A DNA stretch of 64,000 bases from JAAXKN01 sp036261625 (lineage in GTDB: Bacteria > Bacteroidota > Ignavibacteria > Ignavibacteriales > SURF-24). The notes beneath the pieces were generated by a model. It made no database searches. It was not told the origin of the DNA and saw nothing but the letters and a program-made list of their open reading frames with translations. The stretch is from NCBI GenBank assembly GCA_036261625.1, contig DATAKL010000007.1, positions 131,560 through 195,559 on the forward strand, in the 5' to 3' direction. Each line of letters opens with the position of its first letter. The stretch's first letter is position 1. This document shows positions 23,851 to 32,575 of the stretch, one piece after another. The translations under genes were made by a program, and so were the position numbers.

Positions 23851-25974
23851 ATGAAGCAGATAATTCAGGATTTAAGAAAAGGTAATACAGTTTTAGAAGA
23901 AATTCCGGCTCCTACGGTAAAGTCAAACCATGTTTTAATTCAGACTGCCTGCTCACTGGTATCCCTGGGTACTGAAAAAATGCTGGTGGAATTCGGAAAG
24001 GCAAACATGCTGGACAAAGCAAAACAGCAGCCGGATAAGGTTAAGATGGTTCTGGATAAAGTAAAAACAGACGGGCTTATGCCGACGCTTGAGGCGGTCT
24101 TAAATAAACTCGATCAGCCGCTGCCCCTTGGATACTCTAATGTGGGCAGAGTTATAGCAGTTGGAAAAGGAGTAAGTGAATTTAAGCCGGGCGACAGGGT
24201 TGTCTCAAACGGAAACCACGCAGAAATAGTTTCTGTGCCGGCAAATCTTACGGCAAAACTTCCGGATAATGTTTCTGATGAGGAGGGAAGCTTTGCAGTC
24301 GTAGGAGCAATAGCGCTCCAGGGAATACGCCTTTCCAATCCCGCACTGGGCGAAACATTTGTTGTAATAGGCCTGGGACTTATAGGCCTCATTGCTTCAA
24401 AGCTTCTTCTGGCAAACGGCTGCAGCGTTATCGGATTTGATATAGATCCCTATAAGGTAAAGCTTGCCGAATCATTCGGAGTAAAGGGGTTCACAGTTAC
24501 CGGCCCAAGGGAACAGGTGAACATAGTTAAATCTTTTACACGCCAGGCGGGTGCAGACGGCGTAATAATAACCGCCTCAAGCAAAAGCAATGATATCATT
24601 TCCTCATCGGCACAGATGTCCAGAAAAAGAGGGCGCATAGTACTTGTTGGGGTAATAGGACTCAACCTCAGCCGGGCGGATTTCTACGAAAAGGAGCTTA
24701 CCTTCCAGGTCTCGTGCTCATACGGTCCCGGACGCTACGATGAAACCTACGAGGAAAAAGGGCAGGATTATCCGTTGCCTTATGTGCGCTGGACTGAAAA
24801 AAGAAACTTCGAAGCCGTCTTAAATGCAATTTCTTCAGGCAGACTTGAAGTAAAGTCTCTTATATCGGAAGTTGTTCCTCTGGAGGAATACCTTAAAATC
24901 TACGGGAACATGAAAAGGGAGGCCATTATTGCCTCCATACTGAAATATCCGGAAAAGGTAAAACCGAATGATTCAGTTGTCAAGCTCCGCGAGCCAGAAT
25001 TCAGGAAAGATCAACAGGTGGCCCTGGCCATTATAGGTGCAGGAAATTTTACCGCCTCGACCATAATACCGGCAATAAAAAAGCTTCCGGTAAGAAAAAA
25101 ATATATCATCAGCGCCAAAGGCCTTAGCGCAAAGATTCTGGCAAAGAAGGGGAATTTCGAAAATGCAGGATCGGATATAAATCTCGCGCTTCAGGACAGT
25201 GAGGTAAGCCTTGTCATGATTACAACCAGACACAATCTGCACGCTAAAATGACAATTGAAGCACTCTTAAGCGGTAAAAATGTATTCGTTGAAAAACCAC
25301 TGGCTTTAAGCAGCAAAGAGCTGGATGAGATAATAGAGGCTCTAAATGCTGCAGACAAAACGGTAAATGTAGGCTTTAACAGGAGATTTTCGCCGTATGC
25401 CGGGGCAGTTAAGAAACATTTAAGCGGCGGACCGGTAAACATTTCTGCCACAATGAACGCAGGCTTTATACCGGAGAACAGCTGGGTGCACGACCTGGAG
25501 GTAGGGGGCGGCAGAATTATTGGTGAAGCCTGCCATTTTATTGACCTGTGCTCTTACCTGACAGGCAGTAAAGTTACACAAGTATGCATGAACTCTCTTG
25601 GCACTGATGCCCGCGAGAATACGGATAACGCGACAATCCTGCTGAAATATGAAAACGGCAGCAATGCCGTCATAAACTATTTCTCAAACGGAAGTAAATC
25701 CTATGCAAAAGAACGCGTGGAGGTTTTCAGCGATGAGAGAACATTTATAATTGACAACTGGCGCTCCGTAACGGGCTACGGTGCAAAGGGCTTTAGGAAC
25801 TTAAAAGGCAAACAGGATAAGGGGCATAAGGCTCAGTTTGAGCTCCTTATCAAAAGGATAAATGAGGGAGGTAAAGCACTGATTCCCTTTGAAAGCCTGG
25901 TAAATACAACCAGGGCTTCATTTGCCGCGCTTGAAAGTATGAAGTGTAATTCATGGATTAAAGTGCAGGTTTGA
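23851..25974 (+). CDS. Two-domain oxidoreductase: zinc-type alcohol dehydrogenase fused to Gfo/Idh/MocA
   Basis: 707 residues. The first half (1 to about 360) is an MDR dehydrogenase: CSLVSLGTEKMLVEFGK, LPLGYSNVGRVIAVG, FKPGDRVVSNG and the NAD motif VIGLGLIGLIASKLL. The second half (about 385-707) is Gfo/Idh/MocA-like: LAIIGAGNFTASTIIPAI, TTRHNLHAKMTIEAL, VFVEKPLAL and GEACHFIDLCSYLTG with a catalytic-type His. The ATG at 23851 follows AGGAGGGG. Such fusions recur in exopolysaccharide loci next to heparinase-like genes, as here. A role in making or processing an unusual sugar is inferred; the reaction is unknown. Confidence 0.88.
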   Translation: MKQIIQDLRKGNTVLEEIPAPTVKSNHVLIQTACSLVSLGTEKMLVEFGKANMLDKAKQQPDKVKMVLDKVKTDGLMPTLEAVLNKLDQPLPLGYSNVGRVIAVGKGVSEFKPGDRVVSNGNHAEIVSVPANLTAKLPDNVSDEEGSFAVVGAIALQGIRLSNPALGETFVVIGLGLIGLIASKLLLANGCSVIGFDIDPYKVKLAESFGVKGFTVTGPREQVNIVKSFTRQAGADGVIITASSKSNDIISSSAQMSRKRGRIVLVGVIGLNLSRADFYEKELTFQVSCSYGPGRYDETYEEKGQDYPLPYVRWTEKRNFEAVLNAISSGRLEVKSLISEVVPLEEYLKIYGNMKREAIIASILKYPEKVKPNDSVVKLREPEFRKDQQVALAIIGAGNFTASTIIPAIKKLPVRKKYIISAKGLSAKILAKKGNFENAGSDINLALQDSEVSLVMITTRHNLHAKMTIEALLSGKNVFVEKPLALSSKELDEIIEALNAADKTVNVGFNRRFSPYAGAVKKHLSGGPVNISATMNAGFIPENSWVHDLEVGGGRIIGEACHFIDLCSYLTGSKVTQVCMNSLGTDARENTDNATILLKYENGSNAVINYFSNGSKSYAKERVEVFSDERTFIIDNWRSVTGYGAKGFRNLKGKQDKGHKAQFELLIKRINEGGKALIPFESLVNTTRASFAALESMKCNSWIKVQV

Positions 25975-25978
25975 TTTT

Positions 25979-26680
25979 ATGAAAACTATAATTCTCTCTG
26001 CCGGATATGGAACACGCTTAAGACCTCTGACTGAAACAGTTCCAAAGTGCTTAATTAACATTGGCAGCAAACCGGTATTAGAGTACTGGTTAGATAAGTT
26101 AGAGGAAATTGATGAAGTAGATGAAGTCATCATCAATACTCATCACCTTCAGGAAAAGGTGCAAGCTTTTATCCAGGAAAAATCTGAGGAGTACCACTTT
26201 TTAATAACAGAATTTTATGAGGAAAAGTTACTGGGCAGTGCGGGTACACTGTGGGCAAACAGGAATAAAATAAAGGATAACGATACTTTGGTTATTTATG
26301 CCGATAACTATTCCGAAATAAGTCTGATGGATTTTTATCAAAAATTCAGGAGTGATAAGGCAAAATTTCATGTTGCAGTATTCCGCTCCGAAAAACCAAA
26401 GTCCTGCGGAATATTTAATACTAATGAAAAAGGGGAAGTCGTTTCATTCGTAGAAAAACCGGAATTCCCGGAATCAAATCTTGCAAATGCCGGTATATAT
26501 GCCTTTAATGGAAATTTTTATTTATCCAGAGTATCAGGCGAGGAGTTTGATATAGGTTTTAGTGTCCTCCCGAAATTTGTTGACAGTACATCTCTCCATA
26601 TAATAAACGGGCTGCATATAGACATCGGGACATATCATGACCTGGAAAGGATAAATAAGATTTTAGGAGTCGCAACATGA
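25979..26680 (+). CDS. hddC: Sugar-1-phosphate nucleotidyltransferase, HddC-like (heptose-1-P guanylyltransferase)
   Basis: 233 residues, matching D-glycero-alpha-D-manno-heptose-1-phosphate guanylyltransferase in size. The activation motif GYGTRLRPLTETVPKCLI, the metal-site YADNYS, FVEKPEFPES and the C-terminal DIGTYHDLERINKIL are visible. The HddC assignment rests mainly on the neighbours: a heptose-7-phosphate kinase (4-base overlap) and a sedoheptulose-7-phosphate isomerase. By sequence alone it could be another hexose-1-phosphate nucleotidyltransferase. Base composition here is more AT-rich than in the flanking genes. Confidence 0.8.
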   Translation: MKTIILSAGYGTRLRPLTETVPKCLINIGSKPVLEYWLDKLEEIDEVDEVIINTHHLQEKVQAFIQEKSEEYHFLITEFYEEKLLGSAGTLWANRNKIKDNDTLVIYADNYSEISLMDFYQKFRSDKAKFHVAVFRSEKPKSCGIFNTNEKGEVVSFVEKPEFPESNLANAGIYAFNGNFYLSRVSGEEFDIGFSVLPKFVDSTSLHIINGLHIDIGTYHDLERINKILGVAT

Positions 26681-27681
26681 TAATATCACAGACACCCTTA
26701 AGGATCAGTTTTGTTGGCGGTGGAACCGATTTCCCTGATTTTTACCTGCAGTACGGGGGGAGTGTTCTCAGCACGGCAATAGATAAATATGTCTATGTTA
26801 TTGTAATGTCCAGATATGACAGTAAAATAGTCCTTAACTATTCCGAAAAAGAAGTAGTTGAAAACGTTTGCGATATCAGGCATCAGCTCATAAAGGAGGC
26901 AATGTTAAAGGTAGGAATAAGAAAAGGTGTTGAAATTACAACTATAGCGGATATCCCCTCAAGCGGAAGCGGGCTTGGTTCATCAAGTTCTTTATCAGTA
27001 GGATTGTTTACCTCATTATACCAGTATGTGGGAAAATTGAAAAACAACTATGAAATAGCTGAGGAAGCATGCGATCTTGAGATAAACAGGTTAAAAAGTC
27101 CAATTGGCAAACAGGATCAGTATGCCGCATCCTTCGGAGGCTTTAAGTTATATAAATTCCAGAAAACAGGGCAGATTGAAGTTGAGGAATTAAAAATAGA
27201 CTTAGGAACCATTCTGGAACTGGAATCTCAACTGTTTCTGGTATACACCAACATAACCCGGACGGCAAATGGAATTCTTTCGGAACAAAGTAAAAACATA
27301 AAACAAAATCTTAATATAGAGCACCTGAGAGAATTGGCTAAAATGCCCTTTAAGCTGAAAGAAGAAATTGAAAAGGATAACCTGAAGTCGCTGGGGGAAT
27401 ACCTGAAAATAAACTGGGAATTGAAAAAAAAACTGGCAAAGGGTATTACTTCCCCTGAGATTGAATCTTTAGTTGATCTGGGGCTTTCAAACGGAGCTCT
27501 TGGTGCAAAATTGCTTGGCGCCGGAGGCGGGGGATTTGTACTGTTTTTTGTCCCGGGTGGGGCACACGATAAATTCATTCGTGCAATAAAAGCATCAGAA
27601 TATAAAATGCTGCCGATAAAATTTGAAAGATTCGGGACACGCATCATATTAAACAATGGAAGAAACCACCACTTTATTTAA
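26677..27681 (+). CDS. hddA: GHMP kinase, HddA-like D-glycero-D-manno-heptose-7-phosphate kinase
   Basis: 334 residues. The N-terminal RISFVGGGTDFPDFY, the ATP-binding PSSGSGLGSSSSLSVGL and the C-terminal GAKLLGAGGGGFVLFF are the three GHMP signatures, with the GGGTD form typical of heptose-7-phosphate kinases. It should make D-glycero-D-manno-heptose 1,7-bisphosphate, the step before a phosphatase and HddC. It overlaps hddC by 4 bases; galE-like follows 8 bases later. Confidence 0.87.
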   Translation: MIISQTPLRISFVGGGTDFPDFYLQYGGSVLSTAIDKYVYVIVMSRYDSKIVLNYSEKEVVENVCDIRHQLIKEAMLKVGIRKGVEITTIADIPSSGSGLGSSSSLSVGLFTSLYQYVGKLKNNYEIAEEACDLEINRLKSPIGKQDQYAASFGGFKLYKFQKTGQIEVEELKIDLGTILELESQLFLVYTNITRTANGILSEQSKNIKQNLNIEHLRELAKMPFKLKEEIEKDNLKSLGEYLKINWELKKKLAKGITSPEIESLVDLGLSNGALGAKLLGAGGGGFVLFFVPGGAHDKFIRAIKASEYKMLPIKFERFGTRIILNNGRNHHFI

Positions 27682-27689
27682 GAACAAAA

Positions 27690-28658
27690 ATGAATGTTTT
27701 AATTACAGGCGGGGCCGGCTACATCGGAAGTCATGTTAACAAATACTTAAGCCGGAAAGGGCATAATACCATTGTAGTTGATGACCTTTCATTCGGGAAA
27801 GAGGAAGCGGTAAGATACGGCAAATTCTTTAATATGGATTTTTCCGATCCCAGGGTTGAGCTGATTTTTAAGACTTATAATATCGATGCAGTTGTTCACC
27901 TTGCTGCCTTGGCAGATGTCGGTCATTCTGTTATTCATCCTGACGTGTATTATTTAACAAACGTAGTTAAAACTCTCAAGTTATTGGACATGATGGTGCA
28001 TGCGAATATAAAGCACATTGTTTTTTCATCAACTGCTGCAATATTTGGAGAACCTGTTTATACTCCAATTGATGAAAAACATCCCCAAAAGCCAATAAAT
28101 CCATATGGGAATAGTAAATTAGTATGTGAGACAATATTGGAAGATTATTCTGCAGCATATGGAATTTACTATACTTCTTTAAGATACTTTAATGCTTCCG
28201 GATGTGACCCGGAAGGGGAGATAGGAGAGGCTTTCGAACCGCCGCATCATATTATTCCCATAATTATGAGGAAAATTTTAAGTAATAAATGCTTCCATGT
28301 TTTCGGCAGCGACTATAACACAAAAGACGGTACTTGCATAAGAGACTATGTGCACGTCTGGGATATTGCCGACCTGCATGACAGGTGTTTAGGCTACATA
28401 ATGGAAAACGGCGTAAACCTCAAATTTAATGTCGGTAACAGTTCGGGATTTTCAAATCTGGAAATAATAAATGAAATAGAAAAAGTAACAGGGCAAAGAA
28501 TTGAATATGGATTCCAGGGCAGAAGGAAAGGAGATCCGGCTGTTTTAATTGCCTCAAATAAGAAGGTTTGTGAATTCTTTAACTGGAAGCCTGGATTCAG
28601 CGATATTTCTACTATAATTACATCCTCCTGGAATTGGGAACAAAACAGAAAATATTAA
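27690..28658 (+). CDS. NAD-dependent sugar epimerase, UDP-glucose 4-epimerase-like
   Basis: 322 residues of the extended SDR family. GGAGYIGSHVNKYL binds NAD, HLAALADVGHSV and FSSTAAIFGEP carry the catalytic Ser/Thr, and NPYGNSKLVCE is the YxxxK pair. The C-terminal IRDYVHVWDIADLH is typical of GalE. It probably interconverts a gluco/galacto nucleotide sugar for the repeat unit. Coding DNA here is clearly AT-rich, as in the neighbouring heptose genes, hinting that this block was acquired together. Confidence 0.9.
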   Translation: MNVLITGGAGYIGSHVNKYLSRKGHNTIVVDDLSFGKEEAVRYGKFFNMDFSDPRVELIFKTYNIDAVVHLAALADVGHSVIHPDVYYLTNVVKTLKLLDMMVHANIKHIVFSSTAAIFGEPVYTPIDEKHPQKPINPYGNSKLVCETILEDYSAAYGIYYTSLRYFNASGCDPEGEIGEAFEPPHHIIPIIMRKILSNKCFHVFGSDYNTKDGTCIRDYVHVWDIADLHDRCLGYIMENGVNLKFNVGNSSGFSNLEIINEIEKVTGQRIEYGFQGRRKGDPAVLIASNKKVCEFFNWKPGFSDISTIITSSWNWEQNRKY

Positions 28659-28676
28659 TTATAACACGGAGTAATT

Positions 28677-29252
28677 ATGTCATACTACAAAGATTATATG
28701 GATAACTTAATAGCCCTATTAAATTCAATTGATCATAATTTACTCGAAAAATTAGAGCAAATAATATTTGATGCATATGAAAATGATAAAACCATATTTG
28801 TCGTAGGCAATGGCGGCAGTGCCTCGGCGGCATCACACTGGGCTTGTGACTTCTCAAAGGGGACCTATGTTAGTGGAAAGAAAAGACTGAAGATGCTAAG
28901 CCTGACCGATAATGTTGCCCTGATCAGCGCCATTTCAAATGACATTTCTTATGAAGACATTTTCGTAGAGCAATTAAAGATCTTCATGCAGGAAGGAGAT
29001 GTTGTAATCGGCATTTCAGCATCCGGCAATTCCTTAAATGTTGTAAAAGCCATAGAATACTGCAACAATAACAAGGGAATATCCTTCTCCATAGTTGGTT
29101 TTAACGGCGGAAAGATGAAGAAAATATCCCGCCATTATATTCATTTAAAAAACAGTAATTATGGAAATATAGAAGATATCCATATGGTTATAAATCATAT
29201 GGTCTCGCAAAAACTAAAACTGATACTCTCTTCTGAAGCTGTGCTGGTTTAA
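28677..29252 (+). CDS. gmhA: Sedoheptulose-7-phosphate isomerase (GmhA-like, SIS domain)
   Basis: 191 residues, the normal GmhA size. The SIS core FVVGNGGSASAASHWACDFSKG and the second motif ISASGNSLNVVKAIEYC are present, with His and Asp/Glu positions expected for the isomerase (DIHMVINHMV near the end). Converts sedoheptulose 7-phosphate to D-glycero-D-manno-heptose 7-phosphate, the substrate of HddA. Neither the GmhB phosphatase nor HldE is seen in the window, so this branch points to GDP-heptose rather than ADP-heptose. Confidence 0.88.
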   Translation: MSYYKDYMDNLIALLNSIDHNLLEKLEQIIFDAYENDKTIFVVGNGGSASAASHWACDFSKGTYVSGKKRLKMLSLTDNVALISAISNDISYEDIFVEQLKIFMQEGDVVIGISASGNSLNVVKAIEYCNNNKGISFSIVGFNGGKMKKISRHYIHLKNSNYGNIEDIHMVINHMVSQKLKLILSSEAVLV

Positions 29253-29366
29253 GTAAAGAATATTTCTTAAGCAGTTCCAGTAAACCTCCCCTTTGCAATT
29301 AGTCTGATTCTTCTTTTAAGCGAAATTTATGAAACGAGAAATGTATCATTAATTGTAAGAGATGCC

Positions 29367-30866
29367 ATGAATAAATTATATTTCAGTCTGCCATATCCCA
29401 TTCAGTTTATTGTTACCAACCTATTCGGGCTTACAATAAAATATGGGAGGTTCAATAAGGAATTTTACCAAGCTCTCAGGAAGTATATGGATCTTGACCG
29501 GACGCAGGCCTGCGGCCTTGATATAGAAAAGGTTGTGGAGGTAGCCAAAGGCTCGCGGTTTTATTCCATTAAGGATGAAAAGGATTTCTACAATTCTCCG
29601 GTAATGACTAAAAGCATGGTAAAGGAAAATTATGATAAGATTATAAACCCTGAGTATGTTTACAAATACAACCACACAAGCGGAACGACCGGCTCCGGCC
29701 TTAATTATCCCGTATCAAAAGAATTTGTGAACAATCACTGGGCAATTTATTGGAAGTCGAGATATCTTTTTAACCTGACAACCAAAAGCTGGTGTGCTTA
29801 CATAATTGGCAGAAACGTTCTGAACACCGAAAGGAAGAAACCCCCTTACTGGATTAAATGCTATCCAACCAGGCAGTATATGTTCTCAAATGCCCATCTG
29901 AATATCAATACTGTTGAGCTTTACTTGAAAAAGATAAAGAAGAGCGGGATCCTCTGGATGCACGGCTTTCCATCCTCACTCAACTACTTTGCCGGACTGA
30001 TAAGGGAGAAAAAGCTTCTGGGCCTTGCCAGGGACCTGAACCTGCAGATGATCACTACGAGCTCGGAGACCCTCTTCGAATTCCAGAAGGAAAACATCCA
30101 GGAGGTTTTCGGCTGCCGGATCCGCCAGCTCTACGGGCAGACTGAAGGCGTGGCAAACATCTTTGAATGCGAGGAGGGGGCACTTCACATTGACGAGTCG
30201 TTTTCCTACGTGGAATTTGAAAGGGTTGAAAACAGCTGCGACGATTATAAGATCATCGGCACAACATATATCAACAAGGCATTTCCCCTTATCCGCTACG
30301 ATACGGGAGACACCGTAAAACTATATGATTACGACTATGTGTGCCGTTGCGGCAGAAAGTCGCGCGTTGTAAAGGAGATTATCGGGCGCGAACAGGATTA
30401 CCTCATACTCGAAGACGGGACAAAAATTGCCGGCTCGGGATTCTTCTTCAAAAAAATTGTCAACGTCAAACGCGCACAGATCATTCAGAAGAAAAAAGGG
30501 GAGGCTGCTTTCTATATAGTAAAGACTTCCGACTACTCCGTAGAAGAGGAAAAAATGCTCAGAGAGGAGATTGAGAACAGGCTCGGTAAAAACTTCCGCT
30601 ACACTCTGGAGTATACCGATGAACTGATCAGACTCAAAAACGGCAAAATGAAATTTGTAATAAATGAAATCGAAGGTGATTCGAGAAATGGAAGTCAGAA
30701 GGTTTTAATTGATGCTGCAGGAAAACCTGCTGAGAAAAAGACTGCTGAGAGAAAACCAGACGTTCAGACATCTCCGCTCTGGAGGAACGGCTTCCAGATA
30801 GCACTCCTTTTACTGTCAAAAAAAATTGTGGATATCTTCAGCTCAATGGCAAACTTGTTCCACTAA
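29367..30866 (+). CDS. CapK/PaaK-like adenylate-forming enzyme 1
   Basis: 499 residues of the phenylacetate-CoA ligase/CapK branch of adenylate-forming enzymes. Seen: the P-loop-like HTSGTTGSGLNYPVS, TTSSETLFEFQ, the acceptor motif LYGQTEGVANIFECEEG, PLIRYDTGD and a C-terminal LKNGKMKFVI whose lysine fits the adenylation lysine. CRCGRK around 330 resembles the metal-binding loop of PaaK. The last 40 residues are an extra tail ending in a hydrophobic stretch. The substrate is unknown; in polysaccharide loci such proteins may activate an acid that decorates the polymer. Confidence 0.85.
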   Translation: MNKLYFSLPYPIQFIVTNLFGLTIKYGRFNKEFYQALRKYMDLDRTQACGLDIEKVVEVAKGSRFYSIKDEKDFYNSPVMTKSMVKENYDKIINPEYVYKYNHTSGTTGSGLNYPVSKEFVNNHWAIYWKSRYLFNLTTKSWCAYIIGRNVLNTERKKPPYWIKCYPTRQYMFSNAHLNINTVELYLKKIKKSGILWMHGFPSSLNYFAGLIREKKLLGLARDLNLQMITTSSETLFEFQKENIQEVFGCRIRQLYGQTEGVANIFECEEGALHIDESFSYVEFERVENSCDDYKIIGTTYINKAFPLIRYDTGDTVKLYDYDYVCRCGRKSRVVKEIIGREQDYLILEDGTKIAGSGFFFKKIVNVKRAQIIQKKKGEAAFYIVKTSDYSVEEEKMLREEIENRLGKNFRYTLEYTDELIRLKNGKMKFVINEIEGDSRNGSQKVLIDAAGKPAEKKTAERKPDVQTSPLWRNGFQIALLLLSKKIVDIFSSMANLFH

Positions 30867-30917
30867 TGCCGCACATGGAGAAATTTTTCAGAAGTTAAAC
30901 CTTGAGAAAGGGAAAAT

Positions 30918-32546
30918 GTGTTGGAAAGCGCAGAAAAAATATCGAAATATTACCATACTCTCCGCTATCTGAAGCCGCGCCAGACAATAGGACGTTCCTT
31001 TGCCGGACTTAAGAGGAGACTTATGCTTTACCAGTCCACCGGCATCCCCGAAAAGCTCACCGGCAGTCTGAAGCACAGGACTAATTTCCTCAGGCACGAT
31101 CCCTGGAACTCGAGAAATAGTATTCTGGAAGGGGAGTTTACTTTCTTGAACAGAACCAGAAAGTATGAACAGGCGATCGACTGGAATTCAGCCGATATGC
31201 CGATGCTATGGCGCTTTAACCTGCATTACTTCGGTTATCTCCACCTTCTTGAGGATGGTGAAAAAGAATCAATTTGCCTTGACTGGATAAGGAAAAACCC
31301 TGAAGGAAAGACTATCGGGTGGCATCCGTATCCCTTGTCATTAAGAATAACAAACTGGTCAAAGGAGGCTTTAAGCCGCCCTGAGGTTCTCGTAAGCCTT
31401 TACAGTCAGGCGGCATTTCTTTACAGGAACCTGGAGACTTATCATCCGGGTAATCATCTTCTTGAAAACGCCAGGGCACTCATCTTTGCGGGCCTGTTCT
31501 TCTTTGGAGAAGGGGAGGCAATGCGCTGGCTCAGGCGCGGCGTTCAGATCATCGAAAAGGAACTCCCCGTACAGGTTCTTCCTGACGGAGGATACTTTGA
31601 ACGCACGACAATGTACCATGCTCTTATGCTTGAAAATTTTCTGGACATACTGAATGTTATGGAAGAGGCTTATATCAGAATTCCGGGCATGAAGGAAAAG
31701 GCCTGCAAAATGGGGGATTTTCTCTACTCGCTTACACACCCCGGCGGGGAGATTTCCCTTTTCAACGATTCAACCTTGGAAATTGCTCCGCCATCAGGAA
31801 AGATTCTCCGCTACCTGAAGGAGCTTACAGGATACACTCCCGTCTACAGGGCGGAGTTTCCGGAGACGGGATATTTTGTTCACAGGGGCAGTAATCTCTG
31901 CCTTATAATTGACGGAGGCATTCTGGGGCCCGACTACCTGCCGGCACATTCACACGCCGATATCTTCAGCTACGAGCTTTCCTTGTTTAATGAAAAGATA
32001 ATTACAGACAGCGGAGTCTACGAGTACCAGGAAGGCCCGATGAGAAATTATGTCAGGAGCACCAGGGCACATAACACCGTTGCTGTAGATCACCTGGATC
32101 AGGCAGAGTGCTGGGGAAGTTTCCGCCTTGCAAAAAGATTCCCTCCAAAGGATGTCCGGTTTTTCCGCGAAAGCTGCAGAAGCACTTTCCAGGGGCGCTT
32201 CGAAGGCTACCGTTCACTAATTGGCCATGGCATAACGCACCACCGCCGCATAGACGCCGATGAAGATAAGGGTGTCGTATCTGTACAAGACACAATTAAG
32301 GGTGAGGGAAGACATCTTGCAGAGAGTTTTATTCACCTGAACCCATCTTTGAGCCTTACAAGTGAGGGAAACAAATTTATAATAAAAACCGGGGGAAAAA
32401 CCATTAAGATTATTCCTGAAAGCGGAATGCCGTCAGTTGAAGATGGATGGTACTGCGATCAGTTCGGCAGAAAACTGGAAAGCCGGGTGATCGTATTAAG
32501 TCAGGACACACTGCCGGCTTTCATAAGCTACAGGATTGAATTCTAA
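30918..32546 (+). CDS. Heparinase II/III-like protein
   Basis: 542 residues. An N-terminal alpha/alpha-toroid region (FNLHYFGYLHLLEDGE, GWHPYPLSLRITNWSKEAL, YHPGNHLLENARALIFAG, PDGGYFERTTMYHALMLEN) is followed by the beta-rich heparinase II/III C-terminal domain from about residue 330 (LPAHSHADIFSYELSLF, RSTRAHNTVAVDHLDQAE). No signal peptide is seen, unusual for a polysaccharide lyase. In polysaccharide gene clusters such proteins may edit or epimerise the polymer. The start is a GTG at 30918 after AAAGGG. It lies between two CapK-like genes. Confidence 0.87.
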   Translation: MLESAEKISKYYHTLRYLKPRQTIGRSFAGLKRRLMLYQSTGIPEKLTGSLKHRTNFLRHDPWNSRNSILEGEFTFLNRTRKYEQAIDWNSADMPMLWRFNLHYFGYLHLLEDGEKESICLDWIRKNPEGKTIGWHPYPLSLRITNWSKEALSRPEVLVSLYSQAAFLYRNLETYHPGNHLLENARALIFAGLFFFGEGEAMRWLRRGVQIIEKELPVQVLPDGGYFERTTMYHALMLENFLDILNVMEEAYIRIPGMKEKACKMGDFLYSLTHPGGEISLFNDSTLEIAPPSGKILRYLKELTGYTPVYRAEFPETGYFVHRGSNLCLIIDGGILGPDYLPAHSHADIFSYELSLFNEKIITDSGVYEYQEGPMRNYVRSTRAHNTVAVDHLDQAECWGSFRLAKRFPPKDVRFFRESCRSTFQGRFEGYRSLIGHGITHHRRIDADEDKGVVSVQDTIKGEGRHLAESFIHLNPSLSLTSEGNKFIIKTGGKTIKIIPESGMPSVEDGWYCDQFGRKLESRVIVLSQDTLPAFISYRIEF

Positions 32547-32575
32547 GTCATTTGAATTAACCAAAGGTATATTTT

